DNA of 13,359 bases, taken from NCBI GenBank assembly GCA_017555925.1, contig JAFZFL010000126.1:1-13359 (forward strand), given 5' to 3'. This document shows, one piece after another, positions 1 to 7,095 of this stretch. The DNA is from Bacteroidales bacterium. Lineage in GTDB: Bacteria > Bacteroidota > Bacteroidia > Bacteroidales > UBA932. Positions within the stretch are counted from its first letter, which is position 1. The number at the start of each line of letters is the position of its first letter. The translations under genes and the position numbers were made by a program. Under the pieces are notes generated by a model, which had not been told where the DNA came from, searched no databases, and saw only the letters and a program-made list of their open reading frames with translations.

Positions 1-859
1 CTATCTTAACATACAAAACTCTTGAGATAAGGTGTCCGCACTGTGCTACAATAGCTCTGCCAGGCTCAAAATGCACATTTTGTCCAGGTTTGACAACAAG
101 ATTCTTGTTTATGATTTCAAAATAATCCTTGAAGTTTGCAATAGGATTCTCATTAGGATTCACATAATCAACACCCAAACCGCCACCAAGATTCAAGTTA
201 GGGATGAAGAAATCTCTGTCTGTAAACCATTGCTGCAACTCGGCAACTTTCTCACAAAGCAATTTGAAAACGCCCAAATCAGTAATTTGTGAACCTACAT
301 GGAAGTGAAGGCCAACCAACTCAATATTTTTACAGCTCTTGAACAACTCAGCAACACTCTCAAACATCCATGGACTGATACCGAATTTGTCCTCTTTTCT
401 TCCAGTACTGATATATTTGTGTGTATGTGCATCAATATCTGGATTTACTCTTAGGGAGATTCTTGCAGTCTTACCCATTGATGCTGCAAAATCATTTATT
501 ATCTTAATCTCTGGAACAGACTCACAGTTAAAGCTGAAGATACCGGCTTTCAAAGCTGTTTTAATCTCCTTGTCAGATTTTCCTACACCGGCATAAACAA
601 CCTTATCAGGTGAGAATCCGGATTTGATTGCCAATGCAACTTCATTACCGCTGACACAATCGGCACCCAAACCAGCTTTTTGAATGATTGACAAAATTTT
701 ACTGTCTGCATTAGCTTTCAAAGCATAATGGGCATGATAGTTATACTTTTTGATTAAGGATGTATACTCATCCAAAGTTTTGTTCAATAACTCTATATCG
801 TAATAGTAAAACGGTGTTTGAATGCTTTCAAAAGCAGAAATTGCATTTTTTGTTATCAT
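1..859 (-). CDS. lysA: Diaminopimelate decarboxylase, 3' end cut by window edge
   Basis: This pyridoxal-phosphate enzyme of fold type III decarboxylates meso-diaminopimelate to L-lysine in the cytoplasm. The gene reads leftwards from ATG at 857-859 and is open for 286 codons to the window edge. Visible family motifs are YALKAN near residue 44 (the Lys that forms the Schiff base with PLP), HFHVGSQ in the middle, the glycine-rich phosphate-binding loop LNLGGGLG, and EPGRA near the end. The C-terminal beta domain with the catalytic Cys (CESGD-like motif) lies outside the window, so completeness cannot be judged. The start is preceded by an AGAGGA-like stretch and by a -7 promoter-like octamer at 885-892. 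It diverges from the RelA/SpoT gene. The other option in this family, ornithine/arginine decarboxylase, is less likely because of the overall similarity to short bacterial LysA. Confidence 0.93.
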   Translation of the reverse strand, partial: MITKNAISAFESIQTPFYYYDIELLNKTLDEYTSLIKKYNYHAHYALKANADSKILSIIQKAGLGADCVSGNEVALAIKSGFSPDKVVYAGVGKSDKEIKTALKAGIFSFNCESVPEIKIINDFAASMGKTARISLRVNPDIDAHTHKYISTGRKEDKFGISPWMFESVAELFKSCKNIELVGLHFHVGSQITDLGVFKLLCEKVAELQQWFTDRDFFIPNLNLGGGLGVDYVNPNENPIANFKDYFEIINKNLVVKPGQNVHFEPGRAIVAQCGHLISRVLYVKI

Positions 860-884
860 AATCCTCTGTTTAAATATTAATGCG

Positions 885-892
885 CAAATTTA
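885..892 (-). promoter_or_regulatory. Candidate -7 promoter element for lysA
   Basis: On the minus strand this reads TAAATTTG, an exact match to the Bacteroides -7 consensus TAnnTTTG. It would start transcription near 878, giving a leader of about 20 nt before the lysA ATG. No clear -33 TTTG is present at the expected distance, and the region is AT-rich, so the match could be chance. Confidence 0.42.
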
Positions 893-906
893 AAGTTTTT
901 TTTTAA

Positions 907-914
907 TAAATTTG
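907..914 (+). promoter_or_regulatory. Candidate -7 promoter element for the RelA/SpoT gene
   Basis: TAAATTTG matches the Bacteroides -7 consensus TAnnTTTG. Transcription would begin near 920, so the upstream TTG at 912 would not be in the message. This supports ATG 945 as the start of the next gene. There is no good -33 element. The identical octamer on the other strand lies only 22 bp away, forming a back-to-back promoter pair. Confidence 0.42.
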
Positions 915-944
915 TGGCTGTTCAGCTATTTTTACACTCAGACT

Positions 945-2819
945 ATGGAAAATAATATTAATACAGCAATCAAAGAGAGCATTGAGCATCTTTTCAGTAT
1001 TATGGAAGAGCGCGTGAGCAGCGAGGATATGGTCCGCATAAGAGAGGCCTATCAGCTTGCCTCAGAGGCTCATAAAGATCAAAAACGTAAAACTGGTGAA
1101 CCATATATAATTCATCCTATTGCGGTGGCAAGAATTATAGCGGAAGAGCTCGAGCTTGGAGCCAATCCGGTAATTGCCGCTTTTTTGCATGATGTCGTAG
1201 AGGACAGCAACTATACCATAGAGGATATCCGCAAACTGTTTGGTAACGATGTTGCATTTCTTGTAGGTGTTGTAACCAAACAAAAGAAAAACAAGAACGA
1301 CCAGTCAAAACAGATAGCAAATTACCGCCAGATACTTGCTTCGGTACATTATGATATACGGGCAATGCTTATAAAACTTGCTGACCGTATGCACAATATG
1401 AGAACATTGAGCAGTATGCGTCCCGACAAACAGATGAAGATTGCCGGTGAAACAGATTACTTTTATGCACCACTTGCCAACAGACTCGGTCTCTACCATG
1501 TAAAGCTTGAACTCGAAAATCTCTCTTTCAAATACAGATGTCCGAGAGAGTATACGGAGCTTGAGAATCTGCTCAATGAAGAGCGTATAAACAATGCTGA
1601 ATATATTGACTCATTTTTACAGAAAATAACTTCACTGCTTGAACAGAATGGAATTAATGTGAGAACTGAGGTTCGTTACAGGATGCCTTACAATGTATGG
1701 AGGAAAATGCACACAACAAACAATGATTATTACCATGTTGGAGGCAAACACTACATACGTATAATTTATCCTAACAATTCGCCATACAGCGAAAAAGATA
1801 TGTGCCTGAGGATCTACTCTATACTTACAGACACCTTCAAAGAGCGCCCCGGAAGCGTATCAAACTACATAAATGCACCAAAAGAGAATGGCTACCAGAG
1901 TTTTCATGTAAAGCTGCTGAGCGATTTTGGAGAGTGGGAAGAGCTGCATATCTCATCTGAAAGAATGATAAGGAACTCAAGATTGGGATGCGCTGCCGAA
2001 AGAACAGAGCAGAATGTAAGACATTGGCTCGAAAAGTTCAAATCCATCCTTAAAGATGCTGCAGACCATACCAAAGATGTAGAGTTTATGGAGGGAATCA
2101 CCACTTCGTTCTATAATGACGACATTATGGTGTTTACTCCAAAGGGCAAAGGTATTATTCTGCCCAAAAATGCCACTGTCCTCGATTTTGCCTATGAAGT
2201 ACACAGTAAAGTTGGAGACCACGCACAATATGCCAGAATCAATGGCCGCTTTGCATCTATCAAGACCGTTCTCAAGAGGGGTGACTGCATTGAAGTGATA
2301 ACCAACGACAACGTTGAGCCGGAAGAGAGCTGGCTTAAAGCAGTATCTACCTACAGGGCAATAAAGAGCATAAAACACTATCTCGCTTCAAAAGAGAAGA
2401 TTGGTTTCAAAAGGTGCGAAAAATGTCATCCTATTCCAGGAGATGAGGTAATAGGATTCAAGGCTACAGATGATACCATTACAATTCACAGAAGAAACTG
2501 TCCGGTGGCAATTAGAGTGGCCTCACAAAGAGGTGATTCAATAGTTGCTGTAGATTTCAATGAAAATGAAAACTTCCTCTACCCGGTAAGGATCAAGATA
2601 ATATCAGTAGACCGTTTTCACCTTTTGAGTGACCTTATACACTGCATTACAGAGAACCAACACCTTTCAATGTACAAACTTGCAATTGAGTGCAAGGATC
2701 ATATAGTGACTTGTGCGATAGATTTTAATATCCATTCAGAGAGGGAGCTTACCGCCACTATAGAGAATATATCTGCCATAGATGGTGTAGAAGAGGTACA
2801 ACGGATTGAAATTGAATAG
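945..2819 (+). CDS. RelA/SpoT-family protein, probably hydrolase-only (synthetase domain degenerate)
   Basis: This long RelA/SpoT homologue of 624 residues handles the alarmone (p)ppGpp. The N-terminal HD hydrolase domain is canonical: HP at 57-58, HDVVED at 82-87 and LADRMHN at 145-151. The synthetase domain that follows is not. The RPKHIYSI..KM motif appears as RYRMPYNVWRKM, the catalytic Asp of the DLxAxR motif is Gly (about residue 267, in GKHYIR), EVQIRT reads EELHISS, and AAHW reads AAER. The substrate-stacking NGYQSFH (315-321) survives. A TGS domain (about 393-454), a Cys/His zinc-finger-like segment (CEKCHPIPGDE) and a C-terminal ACT domain complete the long-RSH architecture. I infer a ppGpp hydrolase acting beside a full Rel elsewhere in the genome. 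An in-frame TTG at 912 would add 11 residues, but ATG 945 gives the family-like N-terminus and lies downstream of the candidate promoter. It ends just before a strong terminator. Confidence 0.9.
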   Translation: MENNINTAIKESIEHLFSIMEERVSSEDMVRIREAYQLASEAHKDQKRKTGEPYIIHPIAVARIIAEELELGANPVIAAFLHDVVEDSNYTIEDIRKLFGNDVAFLVGVVTKQKKNKNDQSKQIANYRQILASVHYDIRAMLIKLADRMHNMRTLSSMRPDKQMKIAGETDYFYAPLANRLGLYHVKLELENLSFKYRCPREYTELENLLNEERINNAEYIDSFLQKITSLLEQNGINVRTEVRYRMPYNVWRKMHTTNNDYYHVGGKHYIRIIYPNNSPYSEKDMCLRIYSILTDTFKERPGSVSNYINAPKENGYQSFHVKLLSDFGEWEELHISSERMIRNSRLGCAAERTEQNVRHWLEKFKSILKDAADHTKDVEFMEGITTSFYNDDIMVFTPKGKGIILPKNATVLDFAYEVHSKVGDHAQYARINGRFASIKTVLKRGDCIEVITNDNVEPEESWLKAVSTYRAIKSIKHYLASKEKIGFKRCEKCHPIPGDEVIGFKATDDTITIHRRNCPVAIRVASQRGDSIVAVDFNENENFLYPVRIKIISVDRFHLLSDLIHCITENQHLSMYKLAIECKDHIVTCAIDFNIHSERELTATIENISAIDGVEEVQRIEIE

Positions 2820-2824
2820 AGAAG

Positions 2825-2854
2825 AAAAGGTTGATCAAATTGATCAACCTTTTT
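2825..2854. terminator. Bidirectional intrinsic terminator between convergent genes
   Basis: GGTTGATC (2829-2836) pairs perfectly with GATCAACC (2842-2849) around a 5-nt loop, and can extend into AAAA/TTTT on the flanks. A T-run follows on the plus strand, and the leading A-run gives a T-run on the minus strand. It therefore can stop the RelA/SpoT gene rightwards and the rhodanese gene leftwards. The rhodanese stop codon (2853-2855) sits inside its right edge. Confidence 0.9.
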
Positions 2855-3341
2855 ACTTTATAACTTCTCCGTTCCAGCCGTTAATTCCCTTTTCAAGATT
2901 GTAGACTCTCTTTGCATAGCCCTCCTTTAAAAGGATATTTGCAGCACTCACACTTCTTACTCCGCTTCTGCAATATACCGCCACAGTTGGAGCCACTCTG
3001 TTGGGATTATATCTTAAAGCCTTGGCTGCATTCTCTTTAAAGTCCTTGTTTCTTACATCAACATTTATTGCTCCTTTCAAATGCCCCTGGGCAAACTCTT
3101 CGGGAGTTCTCACATCAAGAAGGATAACATTTTCATTTGAGTCATCTGCATAAAGAGTCTGCTCAAAATCATCAGATGATAGATCTATAATTCTCTCATC
3201 CTTAATAGGTTTTGCAATATCCTTGGTTTGTTGTTTAACCTCGGTAGTGGCATTGTCCGCCTTTGAATTTGAATTTTGGCCACAAGCAGAAACAGAAGCT
3301 GTTACAAGGCCACAAAAGATAAGGAAAAGAATCTTTTTCAT
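2853..3341 (-). CDS. Rhodanese-domain lipoprotein
   Basis: This 162-residue exported protein carries a single rhodanese domain. The start shows a lipoprotein signal peptide: positive MKK, a hydrophobic stretch, then VSAC with the lipidated Cys at residue 20. The residues after the Cys (GQNSNSK) lack the acidic surface-export signal seen in some Bacteroidetes lipoproteins, so a periplasm-facing membrane anchor is likely. A low-complexity linker leads to the rhodanese fold (about 52-160) with LLDVRTPEEF, GHLKGAIN and the active-site loop CRSGVRS at 124-130. The catalytic Cys124 would carry a persulfide. Substrate is unknown; such proteins move sulfane sulfur or act in thiol redox chemistry. It lies 20 nt downstream of the YqaE-like gene on the same strand and probably shares its transcript. 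No separate promoter is evident. Confidence 0.9.
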   Translation of the reverse strand: MKKILFLIFCGLVTASVSACGQNSNSKADNATTEVKQQTKDIAKPIKDERIIDLSSDDFEQTLYADDSNENVILLDVRTPEEFAQGHLKGAINVDVRNKDFKENAAKALRYNPNRVAPTVAVYCRSGVRSVSAANILLKEGYAKRVYNLEKGINGWNGEVIK

Positions 3342-3361
3342 GATATAAATCTACAATAAGA

Positions 3362-3520
3362 CTATTTGTTGGAATTGTTAAGTATTATAAGTGCAGCAAT
3401 AACACCAGGAATCCATCCTGCAAGTGTAAGCAACAATACTATAAGAATTGATCCGCAACCTTTGTCATATACTGCAAGAGGCGGAAAAAGAATTGAAAGT
3501 AATACTCTACCTAATGACAT
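3362..3520 (-). CDS. YqaE/Pmp3-family small membrane protein
   Basis: A 52-residue protein read leftwards from ATG 3518-3520 to TAG 3362-3364. The sequence fits the YqaE/Pmp3 (UPF0057) proteolipid family: a first hydrophobic helix with FPPLAVY (12-18), a short polar turn with KGCG (20-23), then a second helix with LLLTLAGWIPGVIAAL (29-44). The PPLAV and GW-IPG-I-AL pattern is the family hallmark. It should be a two-helix inner-membrane protein. Yeast and plant relatives influence membrane potential and salt tolerance; the bacterial role is poorly defined. A -7-like octamer lies 21 bp upstream, and the rhodanese gene follows after 20 nt. The shortness of the gene makes it easy to miss in automated calling. 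Confidence 0.9.
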   Translation of the reverse strand: MSLGRVLLSILFPPLAVYDKGCGSILIVLLLTLAGWIPGVIAALIILNNSNK

Positions 3521-3540
3521 AACTCTATTATTTTTTTTGG

Positions 3541-3548
3541 CAAATATA
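3541..3548 (-). promoter_or_regulatory. Candidate -7 promoter element for the YqaE-like gene
   Basis: On the minus strand this reads TATATTTG, matching TAnnTTTG, and would give a leader of about 15 nt. No convincing -33 element is visible. It overlaps the intergenic space and the very end of the upstream 118-residue gene's region. Confidence 0.4.
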
Positions 3549-3550
3549 AC

Positions 3551-3907
3551 TTAATATTCATTAACATCATTACGGGTCAGATAATTATAGAGAAAATTTA
3601 TCCTGTCAATAACATGTATCCTATTGTCTTTGCCAATAAAATTTTGGGTTCTGCTGCCAAACTGCGACTCATTCACCCACCATTTTATTACCCCTTCATT
3701 ATCTTGCATCAGATGCTCAAGGCTACTTATTACGGCATCCCAAAGCCAGCCGTTGTTGTATATGGGAGGGGTACTGTCGGGAAAAGCATTTTGCATAAAT
3801 TCAGAAAACTGCAAATCCCATCTAAACTGATTTTCAACTCTTTGTAAAATTGAAGCAAACTCTTCAAAGGTAATCTTTACCTTTTGTTGAACCCTATTCT
3901 CATTCAT
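3551..3907 (-). CDS. Hypothetical protein, 118 residues
   Basis: I do not recognise a named family. The protein has no signal peptide or membrane segment and should be cytoplasmic. It is rich in aromatic residues and appears mostly helical. Visible landmarks are an N-terminal EFASILQRVENQF segment, DSTPPIYNNG around 44-53, and EGVIKWWVNESQFG (about 71-84). The last two resemble small uncharacterised Bacteroidetes and phage-associated proteins with an acidic helix before a WW(I/V).E..FG motif, but that is a memory-based impression. The C-terminal part (DNRIHVIDRINFLYNYL) could be a helix-turn segment. The reading frame is intact with ATG at 3905-3907 and stop at 3551-3553. It lies 30 nt upstream of the YqaE-like gene on the same strand, and next to a decayed transporter gene. 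Confidence 0.68.
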   Translation of the reverse strand: MNENRVQQKVKITFEEFASILQRVENQFRWDLQFSEFMQNAFPDSTPPIYNNGWLWDAVISSLEHLMQDNEGVIKWWVNESQFGSRTQNFIGKDNRIHVIDRINFLYNYLTRNDVNEY

Positions 3908-3909
3908 GT

Positions 3910-4490
3910 CAGATTAAATAATTTTAGATTAGAATCCCCTGCATGGAGAGGTATGCCATTATCAAGAGTGATTCAGAAAGAACCAGATCAAGCCATAAGG
4001 GGGGCTCCATAAGGAGCGTAAGAGATTTAATGGCAACTCTTTTCAATTCCACATGGCAAAAATAGTATTAAATAACCAAATTATTGGCATAAATAAGATA
4101 TATTTTCTATATGGAGTGGCTCGCATTCGGGCAAAGACTCCGTTCCACTCAAAAATGGCTATAACAACTGTACCTGCCAGAATCAGAGAGAGGGTTGAAC
4201 TAATGACAATCTTTGTATTCAAATATGCCAGATGCTGAAATCTTACAGGCCTGACTCTCCTTAAACCCAACCTGAATGTATACCACCTCAAATAGTATGA
4301 CAAAATCTTCTTGAAATTTGCAAGGATGGGAAAACCAATACCGCCCAGAATAATTTTATTGCCCAGATTGCCCTCGAGCGTAGAGAATCCTGCATTGCAA
4401 AAAGCAGAGACCGAATGGAACAAAGTACAATTGCCGAAAAAATGCATAAAAAAAATTGTTCCTGACAATACAAGAACAATTTATTTATGA
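3910..4490 (-). pseudogene. Decayed TrkH/KtrB-type potassium transporter remnant
   Basis: No intact gene fills this roughly 580-bp stretch, but the minus strand carries recognisable pieces of a Trk-type potassium-channel subunit. From right to left: LFHSVSAFCNAGFSTLEGNLGN (pore-loop region, near 4360-4430), then abruptly IILGGIGFPILANF, with the usual residues between them missing. Next come RPVRFQHLAYLN and a hydrophobic helix ending FEWNGVF. After that the frame degenerates and stops at about 4043. A third piece in another frame (about 3912-4032) reads LLMEPPLWLDLVLSESLL and might be a remnant of a later helix-pore segment. The N-terminal half and much of the C-terminal half of a 450-600-residue transporter are absent, and only a TTG could start the longest frame (4468). 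Multiple deletions and frameshifts indicate an old pseudogene. There is no sign of an insertion sequence. Confidence 0.78.
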
Positions 4491-4501
4491 AGAAGTTAAA
4501 A

Positions 4502-4921
4502 CTATTTTTTCAAAAGGGCCTCTTCAATGCGCTTTCTCAGCTCTTCTTCAGATATGGCTCCCTGGGTAAAATGAGGTTCCCCTTTTGCAGGACACCATAA
4601 GAGTGCAGGAATTGAATTTATGCCAAAAGCCCTTGCCAGCTCCTTCTCTTTATCTACATTAACTTTATAGATTATGATTTTGCCTTTAAACTCCTCTGAC
4701 ATCTTTGCCAATCTTGGCGAAAGAGCCTTGCATGGGCCACACCAATCTGCATAAAAATCCACAATACACGGTAGAGTCCCTTCATAAACCCATTTCTGAG
4801 GATTTTTTTCAAAATTATAGACCTTCTCCAAAAATTGCTGTTTGTTGATTTCCTGAGCAAAAGCGGTCTCATTTGCAATAAAAGAGAAAACCAGAGCGAG
4901 AGCAAAAATTAATTTTTTCAT
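4502..4921 (-). CDS. Periplasmic thioredoxin-family protein (TrxP-like)
   Basis: A 139-residue secreted thioredoxin. Residues 1-22 form a classical signal peptide (MKK, hydrophobic core, cleavage AFA before Gln23). The mature part has one thioredoxin fold with PCIVDFYADWCGPCK; the redox pair is Cys61 and Cys64, and the cis-proline is in SIPALLW (Pro105). The WVYEG-LPCIVDFYADWCGPCK arrangement resembles the periplasmic TrxP of Bacteroides fragilis, which takes part in disulfide oxidation or reduction in the envelope; this assignment is by resemblance. Two extra cysteines (52 and 110) flank the core and may be buried. No obvious -7 octamer was found for it, although it is divergent from a regulator gene over an 82-bp gap. 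Downstream lies the transporter pseudogene. Confidence 0.92.
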   Translation of the reverse strand: MKKLIFALALVFSFIANETAFAQEINKQQFLEKVYNFEKNPQKWVYEGTLPCIVDFYADWCGPCKALSPRLAKMSEEFKGKIIIYKVNVDKEKELARAFGINSIPALLWCPAKGEPHFTQGAISEEELRKRIEEALLKK

Positions 4922-4950
4922 GATTTGAATGATTTACAGATAATAATTGG

Positions 4951-4981
4951 TTGTGAAGATAATATAAATAGATTAAATTTG
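4951..4981 (+). promoter_or_regulatory. Candidate promoter for the WYL regulator pair
   Basis: TTG at 4951-4953 is followed after 20 bp by TAAATTTG at 4974-4981, matching both the Bacteroides -33 and -7 elements at the right spacing. Transcription would begin near 4988, about 16 nt before the first WYL gene. This is the best two-element match in the window. Confidence 0.55.
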
Positions 4982-5003
4982 TGAAGTATTCTAAAAGAAA
5001 ATT

Positions 5004-6116
5004 ATGGCAGCCAATTCAAACGCACTCTTAAGACATAAAATACTCGACAATTGTTTACGCGACACCCAAAATAAATATACATTGCGTGACCTTATTGATG
5101 CATGCACAAAAGCATTACGGGCAAAATATAATGACTGCAGCTGCAAAGTCTCGGTAAGAACCGTACAATTGGATATCCAGTTCATGCGAAATAAGGAGAA
5201 TGGATATGGCGCACCTATAGTTGTGTATGAGAACAAGTATTACAAATATTCAGACGCCTCATTCACAATTAACCACTCATCTTTAAACGCCAACAAGATC
5301 AACAATCTTAAGGAGGCTGTAAATATTCTGCGTGAGTATGGCAGCTTTAACGGGCTTGAACAGATAAAGGAGATTGTGAGTATACTTGACGAAGAGATTC
5401 TTTCAAAAAACAGCAGCAGCAACAGTGCAGTTTCTTATGAAAAGAAGAAAAACCCTCTCGGTCTTGAGTACTTCAATATAATTTATGATGCCATAATAAA
5501 CAAAAAAGCGCTCTGTATAGGCTATTACTCATCCAGATCAAACAACATTATGCCCATAATATTCTACCCCATGTACCTTAAAGAGTATAAAGGAAGATGG
5601 TATGCAATGGGGTACAAAGATGGGTTAAAAGGTGTATACAGGCTTCCTATAGACCGTATAAGGGATTTTTCATACGCCATATTGCCCTTCCCCGAAGAGT
5701 TGTCATTCAATCCGCAAGAGTATTTCAAGGATATAATAGGTGTGACAAAACTGTCGGGAGACGTGAGATGCATCAGATTTATGGTAAAGAACAAACTTGC
5801 CCCATTCATTAAACTGAACCCGCTGCACTCATCACAAAGGATTGTCACTGTACACGAAAATGGCAATATGGAGTTTGAGATTGACATTATCCCAAACAGG
5901 GAGTTCTACAAAGTGATATTCGATTACCAGCCCAACATTCAAATCATCTCACCGAGAGATGTGGGTATGGAGGCCAATACCGCAGTTATAAACCTTGTGG
6001 AGGAGCTGCCGGATTATACAATCAGAAATGAGAGGCAAGAGGGCTCACTTTCAGATGAGAGCTGGGACGACGGATTCAATCTCTTTTCTGAAATTAACAG
6101 CAATTCTGAGAATTAA
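5004..6116 (+). CDS. WYL-domain transcriptional regulator (first of pair)
   Basis: A 370-residue cytoplasmic DNA-binding regulator. Residues 1-85 form a winged helix-turn-helix with the recognition-helix signature VSVRTVQLDIQFMR, typical of the N-terminal module of WYL proteins. A helical linker (about 90-150) leads to the WYL domain (about 155-225). This contains ALCIGYY, a conserved FYP, RWYAMGY in place of the name-giving Trp-Tyr-Leu, and YRLPIDRI. The rest (about 230-340) matches the WCX C-terminal extension. WYL domains bind nucleic acid or small ligands and tune the HTH; ligand and targets are unknown here. The acidic tail (SDESWDDGF) is unremarkable. The second WYL gene follows after 12 nt, so the two are almost certainly co-transcribed from the promoter at 4951-4981. 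Confidence 0.9.
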   Translation: MAANSNALLRHKILDNCLRDTQNKYTLRDLIDACTKALRAKYNDCSCKVSVRTVQLDIQFMRNKENGYGAPIVVYENKYYKYSDASFTINHSSLNANKINNLKEAVNILREYGSFNGLEQIKEIVSILDEEILSKNSSSNSAVSYEKKKNPLGLEYFNIIYDAIINKKALCIGYYSSRSNNIMPIIFYPMYLKEYKGRWYAMGYKDGLKGVYRLPIDRIRDFSYAILPFPEELSFNPQEYFKDIIGVTKLSGDVRCIRFMVKNKLAPFIKLNPLHSSQRIVTVHENGNMEFEIDIIPNREFYKVIFDYQPNIQIISPRDVGMEANTAVINLVEELPDYTIRNERQEGSLSDESWDDGFNLFSEINSNSEN

Positions 6117-6128
6117 ACCCACACTCCT

Positions 6129-7058
6129 ATGGACCAGCCAAAAATTGAAAGAATGCTCAGGCTGATGAAGCTGCTTACTGCAAACAACCGCTATAGTGTA
6201 GAGGAACTTGGTAGGTTGCTTGAGATGTCACCAAGAACTATATACAGATATATAGATACATTCAGAGAGGCCGGATTTGTAGTAAAAAAGAGCAATGGGT
6301 ATATACGTCTCGACAAACAGTCAAAATATTTTAAAGACATCTCGGAACTCATCCATTTTACAGATGAAGAGGCTCATATCCTCAAAAGTGCCATTGAGAG
6401 CATAGATGAAAACAACATCATAAAACAGAATCTTAAAGCAAAACTCTACAGTGTATACGACTACAAGATTCTTGCAGAATGCATTACAAAGGGAAGTAAT
6501 GCCAAGAGCGTGAATAACATTTCCGAGGCAATACTTGACCGGAAACAAATATTGCTGAAAGGATACAAATCTGCCAACAGCAACAAAATTTCCGATAGAA
6601 TAATTGAGCCGTACGAGTTCACGACAAACTATATACAAGTATGGGGTTATGAAATACCACTACTTCCCGACGGAACGCCTGACACATCAAAAAAAGGAGA
6701 GAACAAGATGTTTAAAATATCACGTATAGGCGACACCCAGATATTGGATACTGCATGGCAATATGGCAATGAACATAAAACAGCCTATACAGATATATTC
6801 AGAATAAGCAGTTTGAACCAATATCCTATCAAATTAAAACTTGGACTAAAAGCCTATTCCCTACTGACAGAAGAATTTCCGTTATCTGAAAAATTTATAC
6901 GCAAAACCTCTGATAATGAGTATATTTTAGAAACAAAAGTATGCAGTTATGAAGGAGTGGGAAGATTTGTTCTTGGTCTTTTGGACGATATAAAAGTTGA
7001 AGAATCTGAAGATTTGATTAAATTTCTTAAGAAAAGAGTATCAATGTTTGCAAAATAA
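6129..7058 (+). CDS. WYL-domain transcriptional regulator (second of pair)
   Basis: A 309-residue regulator of the same general design as its neighbour but clearly divergent from it. The N-terminus is an HTH_11/DeoR-like winged helix (YSVEELGRLLEMSPRTIYRYIDTFREAGF, about 22-50), followed by a wing ending GYIRL. The WYL-like domain spans about 140-205 with QILLKGYKS, RIIEPYEF and YIQVWGYE, where Gln-Val-Trp stands in for Trp-Tyr-Leu, and KISRIGD as the Arg-Ile anchor. The C-terminal section is WCX-like. Two such regulators in tandem may form a heteromeric pair. The gene ends 3 nt before the candidate his promoter, and no terminator separates it from the his leader, so read-through into the his attenuator is possible. 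Control of the his operon is conceivable but not shown. Confidence 0.88.
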   Translation: MDQPKIERMLRLMKLLTANNRYSVEELGRLLEMSPRTIYRYIDTFREAGFVVKKSNGYIRLDKQSKYFKDISELIHFTDEEAHILKSAIESIDENNIIKQNLKAKLYSVYDYKILAECITKGSNAKSVNNISEAILDRKQILLKGYKSANSNKISDRIIEPYEFTTNYIQVWGYEIPLLPDGTPDTSKKGENKMFKISRIGDTQILDTAWQYGNEHKTAYTDIFRISSLNQYPIKLKLGLKAYSLLTEEFPLSEKFIRKTSDNEYILETKVCSYEGVGRFVLGLLDDIKVEESEDLIKFLKKRVSMFAK

Positions 7059-7061
7059 TAC

Positions 7062-7069
7062 TATATTTG
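7062..7069 (+). promoter_or_regulatory. Candidate -7 promoter element for the his operon
   Basis: TATATTTG matches TAnnTTTG and lies 3 bp past the stop codon of the second WYL regulator. Transcription from about 7076 would give a leader RNA of about 230 nt before hisG, which includes the leader ORF and terminator. No well-spaced -33 element is visible; a TTTG at 7047-7050 is too close. Confidence 0.52.
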
Positions 7070-7084
7070 CACAGACAAACGGCA

Positions 7085-7095
7085 CTGCCAGGCAG
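7085..7095. promoter_or_regulatory. GC-rich dyad near the predicted his transcription start
   Basis: CTGCC and GGCAG form a perfect 5-bp dyad around one base, within a short GC-rich island (about 7079-7100) in otherwise AT-rich leader DNA. One central base is too few for an RNA hairpin, so a DNA operator at about +10 to +20 is the more natural reading. It may be chance. Confidence 0.25.

Noticed and set aside
912..944. TTG start adding 11 residues to the RelA/SpoT protein
   Set aside because: The extension is unlike the family, and the TTG overlaps the candidate -7 element, so it is probably upstream of the transcript.
1977..2378. Antisense 133-codon open frame inside the RelA/SpoT gene
   Set aside because: It lies wholly opposite a well-supported gene, shows no domain, and composition fits a shadow frame.
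4004..4017. Perfect GCTCC-ATAA-GGAGC inverted repeat
   Set aside because: No T-run follows on either strand and it sits within the decayed transporter, so a terminator or RNA element is not supported.
7047..7050. TTTG as the -33 element of the his promoter
   Set aside because: Only 11 bp separate it from the -7 octamer, against the expected spacing of about 20 bp.
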